DNA from: Puniceibacterium confluentis
GTDB taxonomy: Bacteria; Pseudomonadota; Alphaproteobacteria; Rhodobacterales; Rhodobacteraceae
DNA: 64,000 nucleotides
NCBI RefSeq assembly: GCF_007923445.1
Contig: NZ_VOJI01000009.1
Span: 144,722-208,721, forward strand
Direction of reading: 5' to 3'
Part shown: piece by piece, positions 9,325 to 19,085 of the stretch
Layout of the letters: each line of letters starts with the position of its first letter
Numbering within the stretch: position 1 is the first letter of the stretch
The notes under the pieces: model-generated
What the model was told of the DNA's origin: nothing
Database searches by the model: none
What the model saw: the letters and a program-made list of their open reading frames with translations, nothing else
Program-made: the position numbers and the translations under genes

Positions 9325-10122
9325 CTATCCGATCCGTCCGGTGATGTAGGCTTCGGTGCGTGGGTCCGTCGGGTTGGTGAATATCTTGTCAGTGACACCG
9401 AATTCCACAAGGTTTCCCAGGTGGAAAAATGCGGTCTTCTGGCTGACACGCGCGGCCTGCTGCATCGAGTGGGTGACGATCACCACGGAATAGTCCCGGC
9501 GCAGTTCGTCAATCAACTCCTCGACCTGGGCGGTGGCAATCGGATCCAGCGCCGAGCAGGGTTCATCCATCAACAGCACCTCGGGTTCGGTGGCGACGGC
9601 GCGGGCAATGCACAGCCGCTGCTGCTGTCCGCCCGAAAGCCCGGTGCCGGGCGCGTGCAACCGGTCCTTGACCTCGTTCCAGATCGCGCCGCGTTTCAGC
9701 GCGCGCTCGACGATCTCATCGAGATCGGCCTTGTTCTTGGCCATGCCGTGGATGCGCGGGCCATAGGCGACATTGTCATAGATGGACTTGGGGAACGGGT
9801 TGGGCTTCTGGAACACCATGCCAACCTTGGCGCGCAGCTGCACCGGGTCGACGCGCTTGTCATAGATGTCCTCGCCGTCGAGCAGGATGTTGCCCTCGAC
9901 GCGGGCGATGTCGATGGTGTCGTTCATCCGGTTCAGGCAGCGCAGGAAGGTGGACTTGCCACATCCCGAGGGCCCGATAAAGGCGGTCACCGTCTTGTCC
10001 TCGATATCGACGCTCACGTCCTTGATGGCATGGGTGTCGCCGTAGTAGACCTGCACACCCTGCGCGGTGATCTTGATGTCCTTGACTTCCACGTCTCTCT
10101 CCGAATTGGGGGCGTCGTACAT
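9325..10122 (-). CDS. pstB: Phosphate ABC transporter ATP-binding protein PstB
   Basis: ATPase of the high-affinity phosphate importer. Walker [10 protein letters not shown], signature [14 protein letters not shown] and Walker [15 protein letters not shown] are all intact. The start MYDAPNSE at 10122 has AAAGG seven bases upstream and gives 265 residues; the 15-residue longer form at 10167 would overlap pstA. It is flanked by pstA and phoU. Confidence 0.98.
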   Translation of the reverse strand: MYDAPNSERDVEVKDIKITAQGVQVYYGDTHAIKDVSVDIEDKTVTAFIGPSGCGKSTFLRCLNRMNDTIDIARVEGNILLDGEDIYDKRVDPVQLRAKVGMVFQKPNPFPKSIYDNVAYGPRIHGMAKNKADLDEIVERALKRGAIWNEVKDRLHAPGTGLSGGQQQRLCIARAVATEPEVLLMDEPCSALDPIATAQVEELIDELRRDYSVVIVTHSMQQAARVSQKTAFFHLGNLVEFGVTDKIFTNPTDPRTEAYITGRIG

Positions 10123-10163
10123 GGGTATACCTTTCTTGTCCGCAGCGTTCAAAGCGGCAGTCC

Positions 10164-11522
10164 TCACCAGCGACGCTCAAAGCGGCGGCGCAACAGGATG
10201 GCGATGATGTTCATGACCATGAGGAACACGAGAAGGATGATGATCCCGCCCCAGGCGCGTTCGTAATATGCCGGATCGGCGCGTTTCGCCCATTCATAGA
10301 TCTGCGCCGGCATGGCCGAGTTCGGGTCGAGAAAGCCGCTGGCCACGCCGTCGGGATAGTTGGTGGCGATATAGCCCACCATGCCGATCAGCAGCAGCGG
10401 TGCCGTCTCGCCCAGCGCCTGCGCCAGGCCCAGAATGGTCCCGGTCAGGATGCCGGGCATGGCCAGGGGCAGCACGTGGTGAAACACCGACTGCATCTTT
10501 GATGCCCCGACCCCCAGAGCGGCCGAGCGGATGCTGGGCGGCACCGAAGCGAGCGATGCGCGGGTCGAGATGATGATCGTCGGCAACGTCATCAGGGTCA
10601 GCACCAGCCCCCCCACCAGCGGGGCGGACTGCGGCAGATGCATGAACTGGATGAAAACCGCCAGCCCGAGGATGCCGAACACGATCGACGGCACGGCGGC
10701 AAGGTTCGAGATGTTGACTTCGATGATGTCGGTGAACCGGTTCTTCTTGGCGAATTCTTCCAGATAGATCGACGCGGCCACCCCGATCGGCAGCGACAGC
10801 AGCAGGACCACCAGCATCATGAACAGCGACCCCAGGATCGACACGCCCAGACCCGCCTGTTCGGCGCGGGATTCCGAGGCATCGGCCCCGGTGATGAAGT
10901 CCATGTTGAATCTGCGCGCGACAATGCCCTTTTCGCGCAGCGCATCGGTCAGGTCGAGATGTTCGACATTGATGTTCTTGTCCCGCGCAACATCCGCGCG
11001 CTGGACCCGGCCCTTGAGATATCCGTCCACCCGGCTGGATGCGAGAATCTGGAAATCGACCGTCTCACCGACCAGGTCCGGATCTGCCAGCACCACATCC
11101 CGCACCTGTGCGGCGGCAGAAGCGGAAATCATCTCTTTCATCGCCTTGGCACTGTCCAGCGGTGTGTCGACGCCCTGTGCCTGCACCTCGGCAAACAGCG
11201 CATCCTGAATCAGCGGGCTGTAGCCAAAGGTCGATACCTTCTTCATCTCTTCGGGATCGCGATTGCCGGACTTGTCCAGCTTGGCCGGGTCCAGATAGAC
11301 CGGCACCTGAATGAAAGTCTGCTGGAATGCGCCGACCCCGTTGATCAGGATGGCACTCAGCAACACCACCAGAAAGAAGATCCCGGCGCCGATGGCAGCA
11401 ACCCCGTAGGCTTTGAACCGGGTTTCCGCGGCGTTGCGGCGTTTGGTGCGGGCGTCCGGAACCACCAGGGATTTGCCCTTGCGCGCCGGGGCGCCTGACG
11501 TTGCGAGGCTGGCATCGGTCAT
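10164..11522 (-). CDS. pstA: Phosphate ABC transporter permease PstA
   Basis: Inner-membrane permease, 452 residues, longer than the ~290-residue enterobacterial PstA. An N-terminal transmembrane helix (~33-60) is followed by a long periplasmic-type insert (~70-210), then the ABC permease core with the [20 protein letters not shown] coupling motif. This extended form is common in alphaproteobacteria. Its ATG overlaps the pstC stop by 4 bases (ATGA), so translation is coupled. Confidence 0.96.
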   Translation of the reverse strand: MTDASLATSGAPARKGKSLVVPDARTKRRNAAETRFKAYGVAAIGAGIFFLVVLLSAILINGVGAFQQTFIQVPVYLDPAKLDKSGNRDPEEMKKVSTFGYSPLIQDALFAEVQAQGVDTPLDSAKAMKEMISASAAAQVRDVVLADPDLVGETVDFQILASSRVDGYLKGRVQRADVARDKNINVEHLDLTDALREKGIVARRFNMDFITGADASESRAEQAGLGVSILGSLFMMLVVLLLSLPIGVAASIYLEEFAKKNRFTDIIEVNISNLAAVPSIVFGILGLAVFIQFMHLPQSAPLVGGLVLTLMTLPTIIISTRASLASVPPSIRSAALGVGASKMQSVFHHVLPLAMPGILTGTILGLAQALGETAPLLLIGMVGYIATNYPDGVASGFLDPNSAMPAQIYEWAKRADPAYYERAWGGIIILLVFLMVMNIIAILLRRRFERRW

Positions 11523-12982
11523 TCGTATTGCTCCCGGTATTTCCGCACGATGTAGAGGGCAAAGACATTGAGCCCGAGGGTAATGACAAACAGGCTCATC
11601 CCGAGGGCAAAGGCCACCAGCGCCTCGGGCGAGGAAAAGTCGGCGTCGCCGGTCAGCTGGCTGACGATCTTGGCAGTGACCGTGGTCATGGCATCAAAGG
11701 GGTTCATCGACAGCCGGGCCGCCGCCCCTGCCCCCAGCACCACGATCATCGTCTCACCGATGGCGCGGGACGCGGCCAGAAGGATGGCACCGACGATGCC
11801 CGGCAGCGCCGCGGGCAGCACCACCTGGCGGATGGTCTCGGACTGGGTGGCACCGAGCCCGTAGGATCCGTCGCGCATCGCCTGTGGCACGGCGTTGATG
11901 ATGTCATCCGACAGCGAACTGACAAAGGGGATCAGCATGATGCCCATGACCAGACCGGCGGTCATCACCGCAGTTCCCGCCTGCATCCAGCCCAGGCCCT
12001 CGCGGCCAAAGACCGACATCAGCAGCGGGCCGACCGTCAGCAATGCAAACAGGCCGTAGACGATCGTCGGGATGCCGGCCAGCACCTCAAGCAGCGGCTT
12101 GGCGACGCCGCGCACCTTGGGGCCGGCGTATTCCGAAAGGTAGATCGCGGCGAACAGCCCGATCGGCACCGCCACCAGCAGTGCAATGACCGAAATGTAA
12201 AGCGTACCCCAGAGCAGCGGCAGCAGCCCCAGTTCAGAGCCGCCGCCGAAACTGGGCGACCAGACCAGACTGAAGAAGAACTCGCTTGCCGGATACCGCT
12301 GAAAGAATTCGATGGTGTTGAAGATCAGGCTGAGCACGATGCCGAAGGTGGTCAGGATCGCCAGCGAGGCGGCGGTGACCAGCAGCGCCTCGATGCCCGC
12401 CTCGACCACGTTGCGCGCACGGTAGTCCATGTGCGAGTTTTTCACCCCCCAGGCGCATCCGCCAAGGGCGGCAACCAGGACCAGCGCCGACATGAACAGC
12501 CGTCCGGTCGCGCTCAGCACGCGGTACCGCTGCGCGGCGTTCAGAACCTCGGCACTGACATCCGAGCCCAGTGCGACACCGGCGGCACCCAGCGTTTCGC
12601 GGACATTGTCAGAACTGGCATCCAGAGCCTGCGCTTCGTCCGGTGACAGCAACCCCTCGGCCACGGCAAAATCCAGCCCGTCCGCCACCCGGCGCACGTC
12701 GGACATAACCAGCCCGAGAGTGGTGTCCTCGGACTGCGCGGCGTCAGGCAGCAGTTTCGACACCGTGGCGTCGACGAAAAAGGGCTGAACAATCAGCCAC
12801 AGAACCAGGACCCCCATCGCGGGCATGATGGTCTTCATCGCAACGTTGCTGCCGTAGTAGCTGGGCAGCGAATGCAGTTTGCGATTGTCCCCGCCCGCAC
12901 TGGCAAGCGCCCGGCCGCGTCCCAGCACAAAGCCGATCCCGCCCAGCGCCACCACGATGAGAACAAGCCAGAGTGTGGGCAT
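11519..12982 (-). CDS. pstC: Phosphate ABC transporter permease PstC
   Basis: Second permease subunit, 487 residues, again with an N-terminal extension (two early transmembrane helices and a soluble insert up to ~240) ahead of the permease core. The core carries GLGATQSETIRQVVLPAALPGI, the cytoplasmic loop that contacts PstB. ACGGAG precedes the ATG. It lies 79 bases past pstS across a hairpin that probably lowers its expression relative to the binding protein. Confidence 0.96.
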   Translation of the reverse strand: MPTLWLVLIVVALGGIGFVLGRGRALASAGGDNRKLHSLPSYYGSNVAMKTIMPAMGVLVLWLIVQPFFVDATVSKLLPDAAQSEDTTLGLVMSDVRRVADGLDFAVAEGLLSPDEAQALDASSDNVRETLGAAGVALGSDVSAEVLNAAQRYRVLSATGRLFMSALVLVAALGGCAWGVKNSHMDYRARNVVEAGIEALLVTAASLAILTTFGIVLSLIFNTIEFFQRYPASEFFFSLVWSPSFGGGSELGLLPLLWGTLYISVIALLVAVPIGLFAAIYLSEYAGPKVRGVAKPLLEVLAGIPTIVYGLFALLTVGPLLMSVFGREGLGWMQAGTAVMTAGLVMGIMLIPFVSSLSDDIINAVPQAMRDGSYGLGATQSETIRQVVLPAALPGIVGAILLAASRAIGETMIVVLGAGAAARLSMNPFDAMTTVTAKIVSQLTGDADFSSPEALVAFALGMSLFVITLGLNVFALYIVRKYREQYE

Positions 12983-13011
12983 GGTCGCTCCGTTCGTACT
13001 GATATTGATCT

Positions 13012-13044
13012 ACAAAAGAGTCGGGGGCGGTTTGGACCGCCCCC
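13012..13044 (-). terminator. Attenuator-like hairpin between pstS and pstC
   Basis: GGGGGCGG (13023-13030) and CCGCCCCC (13037-13044) form a perfect 8-base stem with a 6-base loop. On the minus strand it is followed by GACTCTTTTG, a short interrupted T-run. It probably gives partial termination, so that PstS is made in excess over the membrane subunits. Confidence 0.65.
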
Positions 13045-13061
13045 GCCGCAAGCCCAGTGGC

Positions 13062-14087
13062 TTACATGTTCGAACCCATGACCTGCTCGTCGGCAACGAT
13101 GCCCTGGGTTGTGGCCAGGTCCGGATCGGCAACCAGACCATAGTCGGACAGCGGGCCATCGGGGCCTGCAATCTCGTCCGCAACGAAGAATTCAGCGAAT
13201 TCCTTCAGGCCGGGGATCACGCCGATGTGGGCCTTTTTCACGTAGAAGAACAGCGGGCGCGATACCGGGTATTCACCGGTCGAGATGGTCTCGGTCGAGG
13301 GCGCGATGCCGTCCATCGTCGCAACTTTCAGCTTGTCGGTGTTGTTTTCGTAAAACGCCAGACCAAAGACACCGACACCGTTCTGGTTGCTGTCGATACG
13401 CGCCAGCGTCTCGGTGTAGTCGCCGTCGATGTCGACCGACATGCCATCGGTGCGCACCGCGATGCAGCCATCTTCCATGCCCGCGGCTTCCAGCAGCTCC
13501 TTGGCACCGGTTTCTTCACAGCCGGCCTCAAGAACCTTTTCCTCGAACACTTCACGGGTGCCGTGCTTGGTGCCGGGAATGAAGGCGGCGATTTCGACGT
13601 CCGGCAGTTCGGCGTTGACTTCGGACCATTTGGTGTAGGGGTTGTCGACCAGCGCGCCGTCAACGACGACCTTCGGCGACAGGGCGTTGAACCAGTCGGT
13701 CGGGGTGAAGGCAGAGAAGGCCGGGCCGTTGATCTGGCTGGCAAAGACAATGCCGTCATAGCCGATCTTGACTTCGATGATGTCGGTCACGCCATTTTCG
13801 GCACAGGCGGCAACCTCTTTTTCGCGGATGGCGCGCGACGCGTTGGCGATGTCGATGGTGTTCTCGCCCACACCTTCGCAGAACCGCTTGAGGCCCGCCG
13901 AAGAGCCGCCGGATTCCACGACCGGTGTCGGGAAATCAAAGTTTTCGCCAAAGGCTTCGGCCACGATCGACGCGTAGGGCAATACGGTCGAGGAACCGGC
14001 GACCTGCACATTGTCACGGGCATAGGCTGCGGAGGCGGAAACGGCAGCGATCGCCAGGGCAGAGGCGGTCAGTTTCACGGTTGTCAT
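13062..14087 (-). CDS. pstS: Phosphate-binding periplasmic protein PstS
   Basis: High-affinity phosphate-binding protein, 341 residues. Sec signal peptide at 1-23 (LTASALAIAAVSASAAYA), then VQVAGSSTVLPY with the phosphate-binding TGSST-like loop and ESGGSSAGLKRFCEG, the second binding loop. AGGAG lies just upstream of the ATG. It is first in the pstSCAB-phoUB operon and preceded by a Pho box. Confidence 0.97.
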   Translation of the reverse strand: MTTVKLTASALAIAAVSASAAYARDNVQVAGSSTVLPYASIVAEAFGENFDFPTPVVESGGSSAGLKRFCEGVGENTIDIANASRAIREKEVAACAENGVTDIIEVKIGYDGIVFASQINGPAFSAFTPTDWFNALSPKVVVDGALVDNPYTKWSEVNAELPDVEIAAFIPGTKHGTREVFEEKVLEAGCEETGAKELLEAAGMEDGCIAVRTDGMSVDIDGDYTETLARIDSNQNGVGVFGLAFYENNTDKLKVATMDGIAPSTETISTGEYPVSRPLFFYVKKAHIGVIPGLKEFAEFFVADEIAGPDGPLSDYGLVADPDLATTQGIVADEQVMGSNM

Positions 14088-14158
14088 TGGTAGCTCCTGT
14101 TCGGGTCGGTATGACGGCCATCATCGCGATGATCCTGGCGCCGGACTAAAGGTGCCGA

Positions 14159-14187
14159 GCTATAGTTTTGTGACGCTTGTGTAACAG
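14159..14187 (-). promoter_or_regulatory. Pho box upstream of pstS
   Basis: On the minus strand CTGTTAC (14187-14181), GCGTCAC (14176-14170) and CTATAGC (14165-14159) repeat with an 11-base period, each separated by four A/C-rich bases. This is the direct-repeat layout bound by PhoB, about 70-100 bases upstream of the pstS start. Confidence 0.75.
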
Positions 14188-14229
14188 TTTTGCGACGACG
14201 GCGGAAATGGAAGGATTAATCTGCGCGCC

Positions 14230-14265
14230 CGGAAATCCGGCCGCGCGGCGAGCTGCGGATTTCCG
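14230..14265. repeat. Nested inverted repeat in the pstS-phoR gap
   Basis: CGGAAATCCG (14230-14239) and CGGATTTCCG (14256-14265) are perfect inverted copies, and the space between them holds a second palindrome (GCCGCGCGGC). There is no T-run on either side. The rest of 14188-14514 contains no gene I can support. Confidence 0.5.
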
Positions 14266-14514
14266 AACAAATTCAAGCAGGACCGATGACTTCGGCAGCG
14301 CACCTGTGCCGCCGCACTGACCCGAGGTCAGCATGGCCAGGCCCCGAGGGCACGGCTGCGGCGATACCCTGCCCGCCCGCTTCGCGACGAATGTGACTGA
14401 TTCTTTAACAGGGATACCTCGGCGGAAAGGGATCTGCGATGGTCAGGTCCGGGCCTGTCACAACCTGCGCCGAACCGCTGGATACACCTGCACCCGCGGC
14501 GCCGGAGTTGCCGC

Positions 14515-15546
14515 TCAGACCGGCAGCACCACCTTGAAACAACTGCCCCGACCCAGGGTGCTGTCGACCTGCAGGCGGCCGCGATGGCGGTTCACGATGT
14601 GTTTGACGATCGCGAGTCCCAGGCCTGTACCGCCCATCTCGCGGCTGCGATGGCTGTCGACGCGGTAGAACCGTTCGGTCAGCCGCGGGAGATGGATCGG
14701 ATCAATTCCCGGGCCGCTGTCTTCGACCTCCAGTGTCACCCCTTCGGCGCGTACCCGCGGTTCGTACCGGGGCGGGGATATGCGCACCGTCACCTGGGAC
14801 CCGCGACCGGAATACTTGATCGCATTTTCCAGCAGGTTGGTCAGCACCTGACGCAGTTGATCGGCGTCGCCAGTCATCTCGAACGGCGGTGGCAGGTCGG
14901 TCTCGACCTGCACCCCGGCCTCGTGTGCCAGTGGCGCCAGTCCGTGGACGGTCGACAGCACCAGCCCCCCCAGGTCCAGACGTTCCGTCGGCCGGACCCG
15001 TTCGTCCGCCTCGACCCGGCTGAGCGACAGCAGATCGCCGACCAGGCGGTTCATCCGCCCGGCTTCGGTTTCCATGATGCCCAGAAACCGGTCCCGGGCG
15101 ACGGGATCGTTGCGCGCCGGTCCCTTCAGTGTCTCGATAAAGCCCATCAGCGCCGTGAGCGGCGTGCGCAGTTCGTGACTGACGTTGGCCACAAAGTCGC
15201 GGCGCATCTGTCCGGCCTGCTCGAACTGGGTCACATCCTCGAACACCACCAGGGCCCCCATCCCGTCCGCCAGCGGCAGCGGACGACACGAGACCCGGAA
15301 AGTGGTGTCCTGACGCCCATCGTTGGTCAGATACCGGGATTGGCGCGGCGTTCCGTCGCGCAGCGTCGCCTCGATCACGTCGAGCAGCGCCGGCTGACGC
15401 AGGGCCGTGATGAAATGCCGCCCTCGGATGCCCTCGCCCAGCAGGCGCAGCGCGGCCTCGTTCGCGCCTTCTATCCGCTCGTCGCGCCGGATCATCACGG
15501 CCGGCAGCGGCAGCGCATCGATCACGGCCTGTGGCGCAGATGTCAT
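14515..15546 (-). CDS. phoR: Phosphate regulon sensor histidine kinase PhoR, soluble form
   Basis: Histidine kinase of 343 residues: PAS-like domain (~8-110), HisKA with the phosphoacceptor His124 in NVSHELRTPLTALMG, and a HATPase domain with the N-box NLLENAIKY, the G1 box VEDSGPGI and the G2 box GGTGLGLAIVKHI. Unlike enterobacterial PhoR it has no N-terminal transmembrane segment, so it should be cytosolic or depend on PstSCAB/PhoU for membrane contact. Its ATG overlaps the stop of the upstream PLP enzyme by 4 bases. It is separated from pstS by ~430 bases, so the PstSCAB-PhoUB operon has its own promoter. Confidence 0.94.
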   Translation of the reverse strand: MTSAPQAVIDALPLPAVMIRRDERIEGANEAALRLLGEGIRGRHFITALRQPALLDVIEATLRDGTPRQSRYLTNDGRQDTTFRVSCRPLPLADGMGALVVFEDVTQFEQAGQMRRDFVANVSHELRTPLTALMGFIETLKGPARNDPVARDRFLGIMETEAGRMNRLVGDLLSLSRVEADERVRPTERLDLGGLVLSTVHGLAPLAHEAGVQVETDLPPPFEMTGDADQLRQVLTNLLENAIKYSGRGSQVTVRISPPRYEPRVRAEGVTLEVEDSGPGIDPIHLPRLTERFYRVDSHRSREMGGTGLGLAIVKHIVNRHRGRLQVDSTLGRGSCFKVVLPV

Positions 15547-16721
15547 GCAGCGGCTCCGGCGGCGCGCAATCCGTCGTCGAAGGTCGCGATCAGCGCCTCG
15601 GCCTCTTCCAGCCCCACCGAAACGCGGAAGAAGCCTTCGGTTATGCCCAGCCCGGCGCGCGCCTCGGCCCCCAGTGCGCGGTGTGAACTGGACGCCGGGT
15701 GAGACAGGGTGGTGCCAACGTCCCCCAGGGTCGGTGCAAAGGCGATGCCCTTGGCGGCAGCGGCAAAGGCATTTGCCTGTGCGCGTCCGCCATCAAGCTC
15801 AAAGCTCATCATGTTGCCGCCCAGCCCGCGCAGAACCCTCTGCGCGCGGGCGCGGTCGGGGTGATCATCGCGGGTCGGATACAGCACCCGGCGCACGCCC
15901 TTCTGGCCTGCAAGGTGATCCGCCAGCCGACGCGCCGTCTGCTGTGCATGGGCGAACCGCAGGCCAAAGCTCAGCATCCCGCGCTCGGCCAGCCAGCAGT
16001 CGAACGGACTGGGGGTCATGCCTGTGGTCACGATGAAATCGTAAAGTTTCCTGGTCAGCTCCGGTGTCTTCGCCGCGATCCAGCCCAGGGTCACATCGGA
16101 ATGGCCGGCCAGCAGTTTGGTCACCGAATGCAGCACCACATCCGCGCCCCAGTCGAACGGGGTGATCGCCGCCGGGGTGGTGAAGGTGTTGTCGACCACC
16201 AGCAGCACACCGCGCGCCTTGCAGACCTCGGCGATCCCGGCCAGATCGGCAATCCGCAGCGTCGGGTTGGACACCACCTCGATCAGCGCCAGCCGGGTTT
16301 CCGGGCGGAAGGCAGCGGCAAAGGCCGCCGCATCGGTCGGATCCGCCATCGAGGTCGCGATGCCCAGTCGTGGCAGATCCTCCTTCATCATCCGCAACGA
16401 CCGCCCGTAAAGCTGGTCGCCGCCGACCACGTGATCGCCGGACCGGCACAGACCCAGCAGCGCCGCCGTGACCGCCGCCATGCCCGACCCGGTGACGAGC
16501 CCGTCGCTGCATCCCTCCAGCGCGTCGATCCGGCGTGCCAGCACATCGGCGTTGGGGTGACCCTCGCGAGCATAGGTATAGCCCCGCACGTGACCGTCGT
16601 ACTGCGCATCCAGCGCATCCGGCGTTTCGCTGGCGTAGGCGACAGCGGGCATAAGCGGCGTGACCAGGGGGGTCGAGGCACTGGGGGGCAGTCCGACAGG
16701 GCGCATCAGTGTGGGTTTCAT
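15543..16721 (-). CDS. PLP-dependent trans-sulfuration family enzyme (cystathionine synthase/lyase type)
   Basis: Cys/Met-metabolism PLP enzyme of 392 residues. The PLP-binding Lys is about K202 in LHSVTKLLAGHSDV; VVDNTFTTP supplies the cofactor Asp, YTYAREGHPN is the usual N-terminal motif, and SHPASSSHR near the C-terminus binds the substrate carboxylate. The family spans cystathionine gamma-synthase, cystathionine lyase, methionine gamma-lyase and sulfhydrylases, and the sequence alone does not separate these. The ATG at 16721 has AAGGAG upstream; longer frames have no site. The ATGA overlap with phoR is unusual and ties kinase translation to this gene. Confidence 0.9.
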   Translation of the reverse strand: MKPTLMRPVGLPPSASTPLVTPLMPAVAYASETPDALDAQYDGHVRGYTYAREGHPNADVLARRIDALEGCSDGLVTGSGMAAVTAALLGLCRSGDHVVGGDQLYGRSLRMMKEDLPRLGIATSMADPTDAAAFAAAFRPETRLALIEVVSNPTLRIADLAGIAEVCKARGVLLVVDNTFTTPAAITPFDWGADVVLHSVTKLLAGHSDVTLGWIAAKTPELTRKLYDFIVTTGMTPSPFDCWLAERGMLSFGLRFAHAQQTARRLADHLAGQKGVRRVLYPTRDDHPDRARAQRVLRGLGGNMMSFELDGGRAQANAFAAAAKGIAFAPTLGDVGTTLSHPASSSHRALGAEARAGLGITEGFFRVSVGLEEAEALIATFDDGLRAAGAAA

Positions 16722-16960
16722 GTCCGGTCTCCTTCTCGTTTGCGCAACTGGTGGCACAAGGCATGCGGCTGGGCAAGGCAATGGCACCTCGGCCCGGCGG
16801 CCGGGCCGTCCCGCCCGCTGTGCATCGTTTCCCACTGCAATGGGCTCAGGCCGGCCTGCCGCAAAAGATGCCGGGCAGATTGAGGGCCGCCGCGCTCGTG
16901 CGTGCAGCCGTCGCGGGACGGGTCTTGCGAAACCACGGCATCCGCGCCAGAACTCGAAGG

Positions 16961-17854
16961 ATGACACAGTCTCCTGATATTCTCTGCATAGGCTCGGTCC
17001 TCTGGGACGTGATCGGCCGCTCTGCCAGCGTCATGGCGCGCGGCAGCGATGTGCCGGGGCGCATCATCCGCCTGCCCGGCGGAGTCGCGCTGAACATTGC
17101 CATGACGCTGGTGCGTTTCGGCCTGCGTCCCGGGCTGCTGTCGGCCGTGGGGCGCGATGCCGAAGGTGACGAGCTGACCACGGCCTGTGCCCATCTCGGG
17201 CTCGACACCACATATCTCTACCGCTCGGAGGACCTGCCGACGGACCGGTACATGGCCGTCGAGGGCGCCAACGGGCTGATTGCCGCCATCGCCGACGCGC
17301 ATTCGCTGGAATCCGCGGGGGCCAAGATCCTGCGCCCCCTGACCGAAGGGCCGCTGGGCAGTGTCGACTCCCCCTACCCCGGACCGATCGCGCTGGATGG
17401 CAACCTGACCGAATCCCTGCTGGACGAGATTGCCCGAAGCCCGGCGTTTCGTGCCGCCGATCTGCGGATCGCGCCAGCCTCGCCGGGCAAGGCCGAGCGG
17501 CTGTTGCCGTTTCTGCGGGCCGGACGCGGCACACTTTATGTCAACCTCGAAGAAGCGGGGCTCCTGTGCCAGACACGGTTTGATACCGCGCCGGAAGCCG
17601 CCGCCGCCCTGCTCAGGCGCGGTGCGGCCCGCGCCTTGGTCACCGACGGCGGAGACATCACCTGTGACGGGCATCACGACGGCATTCTGTCGCTGAGCCC
17701 GCCCGAAGTTCTGGTGACCCGCGTGACCGGTGCGGGGGATACGTTCATGGCCGCCCATGTGGCCGCCGAATTGGGCGGGCAGGACCGCGGGTCGGCACTG
17801 GCGCGGGCGCTGGATGCCGCCGCCGCCTATGTCTCGGGCGACACTCCGTCCTGA
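16961..17854 (+). CDS. psuK: PfkB-family carbohydrate kinase, probable pseudouridine kinase
   Basis: Ribokinase/PfkB-type kinase of 297 residues. The N-terminus (ILCIGSVLWDVIGRS) and the PGGVALNIAMTLVRFG segment form the sugar-binding lid, and TRVTGAGDTFMAAHVAAEL near residue 250 is the catalytic DTXGAGD-type motif with its base Asp. Because psuG follows, the substrate is most likely pseudouridine, giving pseudouridine 5'-phosphate. The ATG at 16961 has only an adjacent GAAGG, so the start is less certain than most. It is divergent from the PLP enzyme. Confidence 0.85.
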   Translation: MTQSPDILCIGSVLWDVIGRSASVMARGSDVPGRIIRLPGGVALNIAMTLVRFGLRPGLLSAVGRDAEGDELTTACAHLGLDTTYLYRSEDLPTDRYMAVEGANGLIAAIADAHSLESAGAKILRPLTEGPLGSVDSPYPGPIALDGNLTESLLDEIARSPAFRAADLRIAPASPGKAERLLPFLRAGRGTLYVNLEEAGLLCQTRFDTAPEAAAALLRRGAARALVTDGGDITCDGHHDGILSLSPPEVLVTRVTGAGDTFMAAHVAAELGGQDRGSALARALDAAAAYVSGDTPS

Positions 17855-18032
17855 CACGGGTCCGGGGCCAGGCCCCGCGACAGCGGGCAGCGACACGGCG
17901 CACCTGATTGAAAACCCAAGACTTAACACCAATCGCTGTCTCGACAGGACGCCATGAACCGGGCTATTCCCAAAGGGCCCGGCACCCTGCCCCGACACTC
18001 GGCCCCGACACCCTGCGATGAAAGGATTCTCC

Positions 18033-18941
18033 ATGCCGCTGTTCCATCTCTCTCCCGCCGTCGCTGCAGCCCTGTCGGAAAAGCGTCCTGTCGTGGCGCT
18101 GGAATCCACCATCATCACCCACGGGATGCCCTGGCCACAGAACCTGGAAGTGGCCCGCCGGATCGAAGCCACGGTCCGCGAATCAGGTGCCGAGCCTGCC
18201 ACCATCGCTGTCATCGACGGACGGCTGTGCATCGGCCTTCAGGATGCGCAGATCGAGGCGCTTGCCAAGGCGCGGGGCGTGGCCAAGCTCAGCCGGGCCG
18301 ACATGGCGGTCTGCATGGCCGAAGGGCGTACCGGTGCCACAACCGTCGCCGCCACGATGATCGCGGCACAGCTGGCGGGCATCCATGTCTTTGCGACCGG
18401 CGGCATTGGCGGCGTCCACAAGGGCGCGGAATCCTCATTCGACATTTCCGCCGATCTGCGCGAACTGGCCCAGACCGCGGTGACGGTGGTCGCGGCCGGC
18501 GCCAAGGCCATTCTCGACCTGCCAAAAACCATGGAAGTTCTCGAAACTCTGGGGGTTCCGGTCATCGCTTATGGTCAGGACCAACTGCCGGCCTTCTGGT
18601 CTCGTTCTGCCGGAATGCGGGCGCCGCTGCGCATGGACAGCCCCGCCGCCATCGCGCGGGCCCACCGGATGCGTGCCGCGCTGGGCCTGCCCGGCGGCCA
18701 ACTGATCGCCAATCCGATTCCGGAAGCGGCGGAAATTCCGCGCGCCGAACTGACACCCGTGATCTCCAAGGCGACCCGCGACGCGGCGGACCATGGTATC
18801 ACCGGCAAGGACCTGACCCCCTACCTGCTTCAGCGCATCTATGAACTCACCGAGGGCCGCTCTCTCGAGGCCAACATTGCGCTGGTTCTCAGCAATGCCC
18901 GGCTTGGGGCGCAGATCGCCTGCGAGCTTGCGAAAGACTAG
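18033..18941 (+). CDS. psuG: Pseudouridine-5'-phosphate glycosidase
   Basis: PsuG/IndA-family C-glycosidase that splits pseudouridine 5'-phosphate into uracil and ribose 5-phosphate. Characteristic segments are ALESTIITHGMPWPQN, the catalytic-Lys region, KLSRADMAVCMAEGRTGATTVAATM, and the FATGGIGGVHKGAE loop. ATG at 18033 with AAAGGA six bases upstream gives 302 residues; an ATG at 18018 has no site. It lies 178 bases after psuK; together they salvage the modified base released from tRNA and rRNA turnover. Confidence 0.95.
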   Translation: MPLFHLSPAVAAALSEKRPVVALESTIITHGMPWPQNLEVARRIEATVRESGAEPATIAVIDGRLCIGLQDAQIEALAKARGVAKLSRADMAVCMAEGRTGATTVAATMIAAQLAGIHVFATGGIGGVHKGAESSFDISADLRELAQTAVTVVAAGAKAILDLPKTMEVLETLGVPVIAYGQDQLPAFWSRSAGMRAPLRMDSPAAIARAHRMRAALGLPGGQLIANPIPEAAEIPRAELTPVISKATRDAADHGITGKDLTPYLLQRIYELTEGRSLEANIALVLSNARLGAQIACELAKD

Positions 18942-19085
18942 GACAGGCCGTGGGGGCGGGAAAAATGCGCACTGGTGCCCGCGAAACAGGCTGTTGCCGG
19001 TCTGGCGGGCAGATCATTGTACCGGGACCATTGTACTACTCGGTCCGACTGCCTAGATTTCGCAAAAGCCTTTGAAAGCCCGCAG

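Noticed and set aside
16722-16960. SAM-type riboswitch upstream of the trans-sulfuration enzyme
   Set aside because: No match to the SAM-II conserved segments that I can find in the leader.
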